NCBI GenBank assembly: GCA_016206515.1 | Contig: JACQRN010000058.1 | Coordinates: forward strand, 1 to 5,760 | DNA: 5,760 bases | From: Planctomycetota bacterium | Lineage (GTDB): Bacteria; Planctomycetota; SBBH01; JACQRN01 | Reading direction: 5' to 3' | Part shown: positions 1 to 5,760 of the stretch, in pieces | Layout of the letters: each line of letters begins with the position of its first letter | Numbering within the stretch: the first letter of the stretch is position 1 | The notes under the pieces: generated by a model | Told to the model about the DNA's origin: nothing | Database searches by the model: none | Seen by the model: only the letters and a program-made list of their open reading frames with translations | Made by a program: the position numbers and the translations under genes

Positions 1-1
1 C

Positions 2-85
2 CTGCGGACCCTCGTGCGCCGCGCCGAGACGCTGGAGGACCTCTTCGCACGGACAGTGATCGAGAAGGACGAGGAAAGGAAATGA
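2..85 (+). CDS. ABC transporter ATP-binding protein, C-terminal end (partial)
   Basis: Only the last 27 codons and the TGA stop are present; the gene begins before the window. The visible tail includes the stretch RRAETLEDLFARTV and ends in charged residues. 'LEDLF' followed by a short charged tail is the usual ending of ABC ATPase subunits of ABC-2 exporters ('LEDVF' type). The Walker motifs lie outside the window, so the family rests on this tail and on context. The stop codon overlaps the ATG of the next gene as ATGA, which implies translational coupling with the permease it would energise. By position it would be the GldA-like ATPase that hydrolyses ATP at the cytoplasmic face of the complex. 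Confidence 0.75.
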   Translation: MRTLVRRAETLEDLFARTVIEKDEERK

Positions 86-1059
86 GGGGGTTCTACGTCC
101 TGGTCCGCCGCGAGCTCATGGCCTACTTCCTCGGGCCGTCCGCGTACCTGTTCCTGGCGGGGTTCCTCGCGGTGCAGGGGTACTGGTGCTGCTACCTGCT
201 CGACATCGCCCGCGACCCCGTTCGCGGCGGCCTCGACAACTTCTTCGAAGGGTACGTCAGCGGGTTCCTTCCCGTCTTCATGCTCCTGATGGTCCCGGTG
301 ATCACGATGCGCCTGCTCGCCGAGGAGAAGCGCGCAGGAACCCTGGAGACGCTCGCCACCGCGCCGATCGGGGACGCGACGATCGTCCTGGCGAAGTTCT
401 CCTCCGCGTTCCTTTTCTACGTGTTCCTGTTCGCGATGACCTTCTCCCACGTGGCGACCTACATCGACCACATCGTGACCCCCACCTGGAAGATCCTGGG
501 GTGGACCCCGCCGTACGGCTTCCTGGGGGCGATGCTCGCCTGGGGGTGCCTGGCGTCCGCCGCGTGGGCGCTCGGGCGGTTCTCCGACCGGGACGCGGTC
601 TGGGGGATGGTGGCGACCGCCGCCTTCGCGGCGTGCGTGGCGCTCCTGATCCTGTATGTGAAAAAGGCCCCGGAGGGGATGCCGGACATCACCAAGATCG
701 CGGCGGGGTACGTCGGCGCGCTCCTGTTGGGCGCGACATTGCTCTCGGTGGGGCTCCTCTTCTCGGCGCTGGCCCAGAACCAGGTGACCGCCGCGATCCT
801 GTCCGGCTCCGGCCTCGGTGTCTACCTCCTGTTGAGCGCGCTGGCGGGGCAGTCGCGCGCCAAAATCCCCTGGACGGAGAACACCCGATGGGCCGAGAAG
901 ACCTGGGGGGACGTCCTCGGATACGTCAGCATGTTCCAGCGACCCCAAGCGTTCAACGCAGGGCAGGTCCAGCTCGACTCGCTCCTCCTGGCGCTGTCCG
1001 TGATCGCCTTCTTCCTGTTCGCGACGGTGAAGGCGGTCGAGTCGAGGAAGTGGAGGTAA
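82..1059 (+). CDS. ABC-2 type transporter permease, GldF-like
   Basis: This 325-residue polytopic membrane protein is the transmembrane subunit of the ABC transporter. It starts with a short cytoplasmic segment (LVRRELMAYFLGPSAY, residues 7-22) typical of the family. Likely membrane helices lie near 19-40, 59-77, 104-127, 143-165, 171-193, 207-229, 236-256 and 298-316. The strongest signature is RLLAEEKRAGTLETLATAP at 77-95, the conserved cytoplasmic loop of GldF/ABC-2 permeases (EEK..GT.E.L...P). A second family-like stretch, GLLFSALAQNQVTAAI, lies at 224-239. The ATG overlaps the upstream stop (ATGA), and GAGGA at 71-75 is placed as its ribosome binding site, which supports this start. As I recall, classical GldF is about 240 residues; here an extra segment of roughly 70 residues (about 135-205), probably two helices, separates the two signatures. 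The substrate cannot be told from sequence. Confidence 0.9.
   Translation: MRGFYVLVRRELMAYFLGPSAYLFLAGFLAVQGYWCCYLLDIARDPVRGGLDNFFEGYVSGFLPVFMLLMVPVITMRLLAEEKRAGTLETLATAPIGDATIVLAKFSSAFLFYVFLFAMTFSHVATYIDHIVTPTWKILGWTPPYGFLGAMLAWGCLASAAWALGRFSDRDAVWGMVATAAFAACVALLILYVKKAPEGMPDITKIAAGYVGALLLGATLLSVGLLFSALAQNQVTAAILSGSGLGVYLLLSALAGQSRAKIPWTENTRWAEKTWGDVLGYVSMFQRPQAFNAGQVQLDSLLLALSVIAFFLFATVKAVESRKWR
1052..1057 (+). promoter_or_regulatory. Ribosome binding site of the GldG-like gene
   Basis: GGAGGT lies 7 bases before the ATG at 1065 and runs into the TAA stop of the permease gene. This strong Shine-Dalgarno sequence decides the start. The same frame is open far upstream inside the permease gene, but protein-like sequence (short charged N-terminus, then a membrane helix) begins only at this ATG. 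Confidence 0.7.
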
Positions 1060-1064
1060 TCCTG

Positions 1065-2663
1065 ATGGCCAACGTCCTGAAGCACCGCGCGGCGATCTGG
1101 ACGAACGTGGGGGTCTCCCTGCTCCTGGCGCTCGCCGGGGTGGTCCTGATCAACATCGTCGCCAACCGCTTCCAGGTCGCGTGGGACTGGACGACGACCG
1201 GGGAGTTCACGCTCCACAACCACACGAAGCAGGTCCTGCGCACCCTCCCCACGGACTCCACGGTCACCGCGGTGGCGTTCTTCCTGCCGGTCCCCCCCGA
1301 TCCGAGGATGGGCGTCTTCCACGCGGAGGTCGTCGGTCGCACGCGCCAGATGCTCGAACTGTACAAGGCCGAGGCCGGGGACCGGCTGCGCGTCGAGTTC
1401 GTCGACCCGTACCGCGACAGGGACCGGGCCGAGCAGCTGAAGAAGGAGTTGGGGATCTCCCTTGAAAGCCAGGACCAGGACATGGTGATCCTGCGCTACC
1501 GCAACGCGGAGGAGCGGCTCAAACTCCTGGAGGACCTGGGCGTCCCCGAGTTCGTCAGCGGGTACGGGGAGGCCCGGATGAAGTCGTTCATCGGGGAGGC
1601 GGCGCTCACGACCGCCCTGATGAAGGTGACGACCGGAGAGGCGAAGGAGATCCTCTGGATCACCGGGCATGGGGAGACGGTCGGCGCCCCCCCCTCCGAG
1701 AACCCGGAGGAGCGGCAGCGGTACGCCCCCGAAGGGTTCGACGCCATGCGCCGGTACCTCACCGAGAACGAGGGGATCCGGATCCGCGACGAGTTGCTCC
1801 AGTCTCTCACCGAGATCCCGAAGGAGACGCACCTGGTGGTGATCGCCAACCCGAAGACGCCGTACCTCGAGGGGGAGGTCGGGATGCTCCGCTCCTACCT
1901 CGACGGGGGGGGGCGGCTCCTGCTCCTGCTGGAACCGTTCCCGGTGCGCGGGGCGTCCCCGCAATCGCTCGGGCTCAACCCCCTCCTGGAGCCGTGGGGG
2001 TTGCGCATCCTCCCGGGGGTGGTCTGGGAGCGCGAGCGGCGCCTGCGCCAGAACTACCCGTGGGAGTTCCTCGGGATCGACTTCAACGACTTCCACCCGG
2101 TCACGCAGGCGTTCGCGATGATGCGGCGCAGGCAGGAGATCCACCCGATCCTGGTGCGCGAGGCGATCGGGCTGGAGGTCCTGACCGAGGGGCGTCCCGC
2201 CGGGGTCACGCCGATGTCGGTCCTGGGGACGACCCCCCAGGGGCTCCTGAAGGTCGATTTCGCCAGCGGCGAGATCAACCGCTCCGTCGACCGGGAGGGG
2301 GCGCAGCCGCTCCTGGCGGTCTCCGAGAAGATCATCCAGGATCTTCCCGCCGAGGATGCAGCCGAGGACGCCGCCTCCCTAAAGGAGGCGATCAAGACGC
2401 GCCTCGTGGTGTTCGCGGACGCGGGGATGGCCACGAACGAGCTCCTCCAGAACGAGGACCACCAGTTCCTCGCGCTCAGCGCCGTCAACTGGCTTCTCGA
2501 CCGGGAAAGCCGCATCGGGATCCGGGCGGCCGAGCGTTCGACGTCCCGCGTGAACATCGGCGACGAGCAGCTCGGGCGCCTGTGGTGGAAGCTGGTGATC
2601 TTCATGCCCGGATCGGGGCTGCTGCTCGGGCTGGTGATGTGGTGGATCAGGAGGGGGGAGTAG
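1065..2663 (+). CDS. GldG-like ABC transporter auxiliary protein
   Basis: This 532-residue protein resembles the GldG / ABC_transp_aux (PF09822-type) family, extracytoplasmic partners of GldA/GldF-like ABC transporters. A short N-terminal segment (MANVLKHRAAIW) precedes a membrane helix at about 13-33. It is followed by the family-like 'F.W.TTGEFTLHNHTKQVL' region (about 39-57) and a long soluble body. ITGHGE at 199-204 corresponds to the conserved 'tGHGE' of this family. DGGGRLLLLLEP at 280-291 is the conserved glycine turn and strand, and FADAGMATN at 450-458 matches the 'v.gDs.f.sN' region near the end of the domain. A second helix at about 507-527, ending in WWIRRGE, closes the protein, so the body is held between two anchors and probably faces the periplasm. 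The length is usual for the family. The gene lies 5 bases after the permease stop and 4 bases before the DUF4340 gene. It probably helps couple the transporter to its substrate or envelope target; the exact role is unknown outside gliding bacteria. Confidence 0.92.
   Translation: MANVLKHRAAIWTNVGVSLLLALAGVVLINIVANRFQVAWDWTTTGEFTLHNHTKQVLRTLPTDSTVTAVAFFLPVPPDPRMGVFHAEVVGRTRQMLELYKAEAGDRLRVEFVDPYRDRDRAEQLKKELGISLESQDQDMVILRYRNAEERLKLLEDLGVPEFVSGYGEARMKSFIGEAALTTALMKVTTGEAKEILWITGHGETVGAPPSENPEERQRYAPEGFDAMRRYLTENEGIRIRDELLQSLTEIPKETHLVVIANPKTPYLEGEVGMLRSYLDGGGRLLLLLEPFPVRGASPQSLGLNPLLEPWGLRILPGVVWERERRLRQNYPWEFLGIDFNDFHPVTQAFAMMRRRQEIHPILVREAIGLEVLTEGRPAGVTPMSVLGTTPQGLLKVDFASGEINRSVDREGAQPLLAVSEKIIQDLPAEDAAEDAASLKEAIKTRLVVFADAGMATNELLQNEDHQFLALSAVNWLLDRESRIGIRAAERSTSRVNIGDEQLGRLWWKLVIFMPGSGLLLGLVMWWIRRGE
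2655..2660 (+). promoter_or_regulatory. Ribosome binding site of the DUF4340 gene
   Basis: GGGGAG ends 7 bases before the ATG at 2668; an AGGAGG at 2649-2654 lies just upstream of it. Both lie inside the last codons of the GldG-like gene, so translation is probably coupled. They support the start at 2668. Confidence 0.5.
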
Positions 2664-2667
2664 GACG

Positions 2668-4539
2668 ATGCGCTGGACGACGACGCTCCTCTTGATCGCA
2701 ATCGTCGGCGGGCTCGGCCTCTGGGCCTGGCTCGGCGAGGAGCCCCCCACCGGGGAGCGGCCACCCCTGTTCGCCTTCCCCGTGGACAAGGTCTCGCGGG
2801 TCCGGATCGAAAGGCCGGACCTTCCCGCCATCGTCCTGGAGCGCGACGGGGAGCGGTGGAAGATGACCGAACCGCTCGCGGTCGGCGCGGACAAGGAGGC
2901 GGTCGAGGGGATGCTGCGCCGCCTGACGACCGAACGCCCGATCAGCGAACTCCCCTCGGGGGATGCCGCCTCGTTCGGCCTGTCCCCCGCCCGCGCGACG
3001 GTCACCGTTTCCGTCGAGGGGAAGACCCACGTCCTGGAAGTCGGCCAGGCGACCGCGGTCGGGAGCAACCACTACGCCCGCCGGAAGGGGGAGACGACCG
3101 TGCTGATCGTCGCCGAGGAGGTCGCCAAGGATGCGACGCTCCCGGTGTCCGACTACCGCAACAAGCGGCCGATCGACTTCGACAAAGCGCAGGTCACGGA
3201 GGTCGAGATCGTCCGGGGCGGGACGACCCTGCGCTTGGCGAACGAGGGGGGGCGGCTGTGGCTCCTCTCGCCGCGCCTCATGGCCAGCCGCGAGAAGCTC
3301 GACCGGCTCCTGGGGGACCTCACGACGATCCAGGTGAAGCGGTTCGTCAGCGACGCGCCGACCCCCGAGGAACTCGCGCGGTGGGGACTCGATACTCCGC
3401 AGGTTTCGTATCACCTTGCCTTCGGCGAAGGGAAGGATCCGCTGGAGGTCCAGTTCGGACGCAAGGCGGAGCGCGACGAGATCCAGGGATATTCGCGGTA
3501 CGACCAGCACTACATCCGCCTGGCGCACGAGCCGTACGTCTACCTCGCGGAGGTCGCCCGCACGGAGATCCTGACCCGCGAGGCGAAGGACCTGCGCGAG
3601 GAGAAGGTCCTGCCGTTCCGCCCGAACGAGGTCGCCTCCATCGAGATCCTCCGCGGGGAGGAGGAACCGCTCCGACTCCGGAAGGACGGCGAGGCGTGGC
3701 GGTTCGAGAATGCGGGGCTTCCCACCTCGGAGGCGGACGCCGGGGCGGTGCAGACCCTTCTCGCGGCAGTCTCGGGGGCGACCGCGGAGGAGACCGTGAC
3801 CGACCCGCGCGCCGCGCGGCAGCACGGCCTCGCCCGGCCCGCGGCCCAGGTCCGCCTTACCCTGGGGAGCGGCATGTCGATGGCCATCGCATTCGGCGAG
3901 GCGGAAGGGGAGCGCCTCTGGGTCCGGTCAACCTGGGGCGGGACGGTCGAGGACGCGGTCCTCGGCACGAAGAGCGAGGTCCAGGCCGGTGCGCTGCGGA
4001 GCTACGCCGACCTGCGCGACCGGCGGCTGTTCGACGAGTGGGACGACGGCGGCGCCGAGATCGTCGTGACCCGCTCCCGGGACACCACCCGGTTCGTCAA
4101 GAACACGCTCCCCAACGGGGAGAAGCGCTGGGTGATCCCGGACTCCGCCGACCCCGAGATCTACCGCCCGGTCGGGATCTCGCTCGAGCGGGCGCTCGCG
4201 AAGCTCGAGGCCGCATCCTTCGTCCTGTACGCCCCGGTCCCCCTGCGGGACCGGGACCTGAGACCCTACGGCCTTCGCGAGCGCGACCGCTCCGCGCGGG
4301 TGCGGGCGGTCTTCCGCGGCAGTGCGGAGGGGGAAGCCGAGCACGTGATCGAGATCGACATCGGCTCGGCGCTAGGCGACGGCACGCGCCACGCGCGCCT
4401 GACGGACGACCTGCATCATGTTTTTTTAATCCCAAGGTCGCTCGCCGACGACCTCCTCGGGAACCTCTCCGCGACGGTCGAGGAGCGCATCACCGAAGGG
4501 ACCTCCGTCACGCCGCCGCCGGGTGGGGCGGGGCGGTAG
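2668..4539 (+). CDS. DUF4340 domain-containing membrane-anchored protein
   Basis: This 623-residue protein has one N-terminal membrane helix (about 6-26, no clear signal-peptidase site), so the rest probably lies in the periplasm. The following sequence (FPVDKVSRVRIERPD, then LERDGERWKMTEPLAVGADK at about 57-76) is typical of DUF4340, which is commonly encoded right after GldG-like genes. The pattern 'V..I.I.R...L.....W....P...A....V..LL..L', then a 'GL..P...V' turn, then 'LR.KR', recurs. The GL turns are at 103, 239, 386 and 534, and the closing motifs are YRNKR (163), LREEK (309) and LRDRR (449). I read this as four diverged units of about 130-150 residues. The C-terminus is a Pro/Gly-rich tail (TPPPGGAGR). 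It is the last gene of the operon, 4 bases after its neighbour, and is inferred to be an extracytoplasmic subunit of the same ABC system. Biochemical function is unknown. A T7 run with a rare TTA codon near residue 586 stands out in this GC-rich gene. Confidence 0.92.
   Translation: MRWTTTLLLIAIVGGLGLWAWLGEEPPTGERPPLFAFPVDKVSRVRIERPDLPAIVLERDGERWKMTEPLAVGADKEAVEGMLRRLTTERPISELPSGDAASFGLSPARATVTVSVEGKTHVLEVGQATAVGSNHYARRKGETTVLIVAEEVAKDATLPVSDYRNKRPIDFDKAQVTEVEIVRGGTTLRLANEGGRLWLLSPRLMASREKLDRLLGDLTTIQVKRFVSDAPTPEELARWGLDTPQVSYHLAFGEGKDPLEVQFGRKAERDEIQGYSRYDQHYIRLAHEPYVYLAEVARTEILTREAKDLREEKVLPFRPNEVASIEILRGEEEPLRLRKDGEAWRFENAGLPTSEADAGAVQTLLAAVSGATAEETVTDPRAARQHGLARPAAQVRLTLGSGMSMAIAFGEAEGERLWVRSTWGGTVEDAVLGTKSEVQAGALRSYADLRDRRLFDEWDDGGAEIVVTRSRDTTRFVKNTLPNGEKRWVIPDSADPEIYRPVGISLERALAKLEAASFVLYAPVPLRDRDLRPYGLRERDRSARVRAVFRGSAEGEAEHVIEIDIGSALGDGTRHARLTDDLHHVFLIPRSLADDLLGNLSATVEERITEGTSVTPPPGGAGR
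2773..4467 (+). repeat. Four diverged tandem DUF4340-like units (protein-level repeat)
   Basis: The repeat is visible only in the translation. Approximate units are residues 36-168, 169-311, 312-451 and 452-600 of the DUF4340 protein. Each opens with a strand pair ending in a Trp-containing hairpin: DGERWKM, EGGRLWLL, DGEAWRF and NGEKRWVI. Each then has a helix rich in Leu/Ala and a 'GL' turn: FGLSPARATV, WGLDTPQVSY, HGLARPAAQV and YGLRERDRSA. Identity between units is low, so boundaries are rough. This was an alignment by eye, not a computed one. Confidence 0.6.
4421..4427 (+). other. T7 homopolymer inside the DUF4340 gene
   Basis: Seven T residues span codons 585-587 (GTT TTT TTA, read Val-Phe-Leu). 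This is the only long T run in a gene dominated by G and C and includes a TTA leucine codon, rare here. Loss of one T would give an immediate TAA stop and remove the last 37 residues. Whether it has any role is unknown; it may be chance. Confidence 0.5.
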
Positions 4540-4551
4540 GTCCGGCTCGCG

Positions 4552-5547
4552 TCACTCCTCCTCCCACGACAGGAACCGCCCCCTGCTCCCGGCGGGCGCC
4601 GCGTACGCGACCGTCACGTCGTCGAGGAACGGCGTCTCGTCCAGGGGATAGTTCAGCCGTATGTTGGCGCTCCAATCGTTTACGAAAACCGCCTTGTAGT
4701 AGAGGCGCCCCTTCGGCACCGGGATCCGGTTCGGGTCCCCGGCGCGCTGGAACGTCCCCAGGAGCACGTCGGCCCCTACGGGGGGGGCGTCCCACACCTC
4801 GATCTTCACGCGCACGTCCCGCAGGCCGTCCCCACCCGGTGTCCCCCCCGGGCCGAACCGGTCGTTCCCCGGCAGGTACCCGGTGGCCGGATCCCCCAAC
4901 CACCCGTCCGCCGCGTCCGGCGAGACCCCGTCGAACCACAGGTCCGCGGGGATCTCCGTCCAGGTGACGCGCAACGGCCGCGCCCCCGCGGGAAGGAGAG
5001 CCGACCTGTACGCCGAGCCGGTCTCCTTGAAGTACCGCCCGGCCGCGGCGGGGGTCCCCCCCCCGGCCACGGTCGCGAACTGCGCCTTGTACCCGTCGAG
5101 GACCGGACTCGATCCCACGTCCTTCATCACCAAGCCACCGGTCTGGACATTCGCGAACGTCGCGTCAGCAACATAGTTCATGTTGTTCGCAGCGGCGATC
5201 TCGCCGAACCGCATATGGTTCGGCGTCCCGTCGGCGTGGCTCATCACGATCGCATTTGTGTTCATTCCCAGCCCGTTCGCCCATCCGCTCCCGACTTCGC
5301 TTCGGCCCGACAGGAACAGTGCGCTGTACGTGCCTAAACTCTCGTACTTAGTGGTCTTGGCGACGACCGCGACATGATGCCACCGGTGCGCCTGGAGCCT
5401 CCCCACGGGGTGCGTCGTGGGGGGGGGGCTCGATCCCCCGACGGTGCAGACTATCCGTCGCGCAAAGGGAGTGTGTGGCCCCCCACAGAAGCGAGCGGCA
5501 CGGCCAAGCGCGCCCCCGTGTCGACCCGTAGTTGTGATCGTAGACAT
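4552..5547 (-). CDS. LamG-like surface/secreted protein, C-terminal part (frameshifted gene)
   Basis: The open frame is 331 codons, but only about residues 32-331 (bases 4552-5455) look like real protein. The ATG at 5547 follows a TGA directly and is probably not a true start. LQAHRWHHVAVV at 51-62 followed by YSALFLSGR fits the 'W.HVAvv....l..G' core of LamG/concanavalin-like jelly-roll domains. A linker rich in Asn, Ala and Gly follows. The C-terminal region (about 180-331) has RVTWTEIPADLWFDG, a Gly/Pro-rich loop (GNDRFGPGGTPGGDG) and a beta-rich end with YYKAVF and ETPFLDDVTVAY. No enzyme motif is evident. Such domains are common in large exported or pilus-associated proteins, but I do not recognise the exact family. 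The N-terminal part lies in other frames to the right and past the window edge. The gene converges on the ABC operon with a 12-base gap and is probably functionally unrelated to it. Coding is well supported, the domain name only moderately. Confidence 0.65.
   Translation of the reverse strand: MSTITTTGRHGGALGRAARFCGGPHTPFARRIVCTVGGSSPPPTTHPVGRLQAHRWHHVAVVAKTTKYESLGTYSALFLSGRSEVGSGWANGLGMNTNAIVMSHADGTPNHMRFGEIAAANNMNYVADATFANVQTGGLVMKDVGSSPVLDGYKAQFATVAGGGTPAAAGRYFKETGSAYRSALLPAGARPLRVTWTEIPADLWFDGVSPDAADGWLGDPATGYLPGNDRFGPGGTPGGDGLRDVRVKIEVWDAPPVGADVLLGTFQRAGDPNRIPVPKGRLYYKAVFVNDWSANIRLNYPLDETPFLDDVTVAYAAPAGSRGRFLSWEEE
5419..5428. repeat. G10 homopolymer tract
   Basis: Ten consecutive G residues on the plus strand read as CCC codons (Pro-Pro-Pro) in the LamG-like gene. 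It is the longest mononucleotide run in the window and lies just downstream, in the gene's direction, of the two apparent frame breaks. Runs of 8 to 9 G or C occur elsewhere in the window (1687-1694, 1905-1913, 5056-5064), so by itself it is not exceptional. Confidence 0.8.
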
Positions 5548-5760
5548 TCATGGATGTCTGGGCAAGGGAGTTCCGCGACGGGACGAAGTAGAGCCCGACC
5601 GGGTGCATCGCGACGTCGCAGGCGGGGACGCGCTCCGGCCTGAGGTCGTAGATGGACCAGGAGAAAACGCCGTCAAACCCCATGCTATCCGTCGCCCCGC
5701 TCCCGTACCCGCCCGGGGAAAGGCTCAGAAGGGAATGGGGACGGGGACACGCCTCTGGGA
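5456..5760 (-). pseudogene. Upstream part of the same LamG-like gene, displaced by two frameshifts; truncated by window edge
   Basis: Reading leftward from the window edge, one minus frame is open from 5758 and looks coding: LSPGGYGSGATDSMGFDGVF, then MHPVGLYFVPSRNSLAQTSM, then NVYDHNYG ending near 5526. From there a second frame reads VDTGARLAVPLASVGG and TLPLRDG, then stops at TAG (5453-5451). The third frame takes over at about 5455 as IVCTVGGSS and continues into the LamG-like core. Restoring one base at about 5525-5527 and one at about 5455-5456, both in short G runs on the coding strand, would join all three pieces into one protein. No stop or start marks a gene boundary in the first segment, so the gene extends beyond the window. 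It may be a decayed gene or an intact gene carrying two sequence errors. Confidence 0.55.

Noticed and set aside
186..1064. Extension of the GldG-like reading frame upstream of 1065
   Set aside because: It would overlap nearly the whole permease gene and translates to Arg/Pro-rich sequence. The ATG at 1065 has a strong ribosome binding site and begins the expected anchor helix.
822..2144. Long open frame on the minus strand opposite the GldG-like gene
   Set aside because: The translation is low-complexity, rich in Arg, Pro, Leu and Asp/Glu, with no membrane or domain pattern. It mirrors a well-supported gene; GC-rich DNA commonly leaves such antisense frames open.
2647..3825. Long open frame on the minus strand opposite the DUF4340 gene
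   Set aside because: Same reason: Arg/Leu/Asp-rich shadow sequence against a clearly coding plus strand.
2856..4967. 703-codon plus-strand frame running through the DUF4340 gene and into the convergent gene
   Set aside because: The product is almost entirely Arg, Gly, Pro and Asp, typical of the wrong frame of GC-rich coding DNA. It crosses two supported genes on opposite strands.
4883..5377. Plus-strand open frames within the LamG-like gene
   Set aside because: No ribosome binding site and no recognisable domain; the minus strand carries the LamG-like and ETPFLDDVTVAY patterns here.
5348..5683. A separate 111-residue minus-strand gene starting at the ATG at 5683
   Set aside because: The frame is open through this ATG to the window edge with protein-like sequence. 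Its last part (after NYG) loses protein character, so it is the middle of a frameshifted larger gene rather than a small gene.

Overview
The window is GC-rich, by eye roughly two-thirds G+C with long G and C runs. It looks like a chromosomal segment from a free-living bacterium with a Gram-negative envelope. The lineage is not fixed by any marker gene here. A Desulfuromonadota/deltaproteobacteria-like or related high-GC environmental lineage is my guess from the Gld-type ABC cassette plus DUF4340 gene; this is inference only.

Plus strand, 2-4539: one tightly packed operon, entered in its middle. In order it holds the last 27 codons of an ABC-transporter ATPase; an ABC-2 type permease of the GldF kind, sharing ATGA with the ATPase; a GldG-like auxiliary protein (ABC_transp_aux type) anchored by a membrane helix at each end; and a membrane-anchored DUF4340 protein that appears to be built of four tandem copies of a diverged unit. 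Gaps between genes are -4, +5 and +4 bases, so the four genes are almost certainly co-transcribed. The likely assembly is a cytoplasmic ATPase and polytopic permease carrying two large extracytoplasmic subunits. GldA/F/G homologues serve gliding and secretion in Bacteroidota. The substrate of the many Gld-like cassettes with DUF4340 elsewhere is not established, to my knowledge.

Minus strand, 4552-5760: a convergent gene, separated from the operon by only 12 bases, runs in from beyond the right edge. It encodes the C-terminal part of what looks like a secreted or surface protein with a LamG/concanavalin-like segment (WHHVAVV) followed by a beta-rich, Gly/Pro/Asp-rich C-terminal domain. Its reading frame is broken: protein-like sequence moves through all three minus frames between about 5530 and 5450. 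Two single-base losses in short G runs would explain this, so it is either a recently decayed gene or a sequence with two indel errors.

No RNA gene, CRISPR array, insertion sequence or convincing terminator was seen. No promoter for either transcription unit lies in the window. I do not see strong evidence for a wholly new system. The most worthwhile items are the four-unit DUF4340 protein, the enlarged permease and the frameshifted LamG-like gene.
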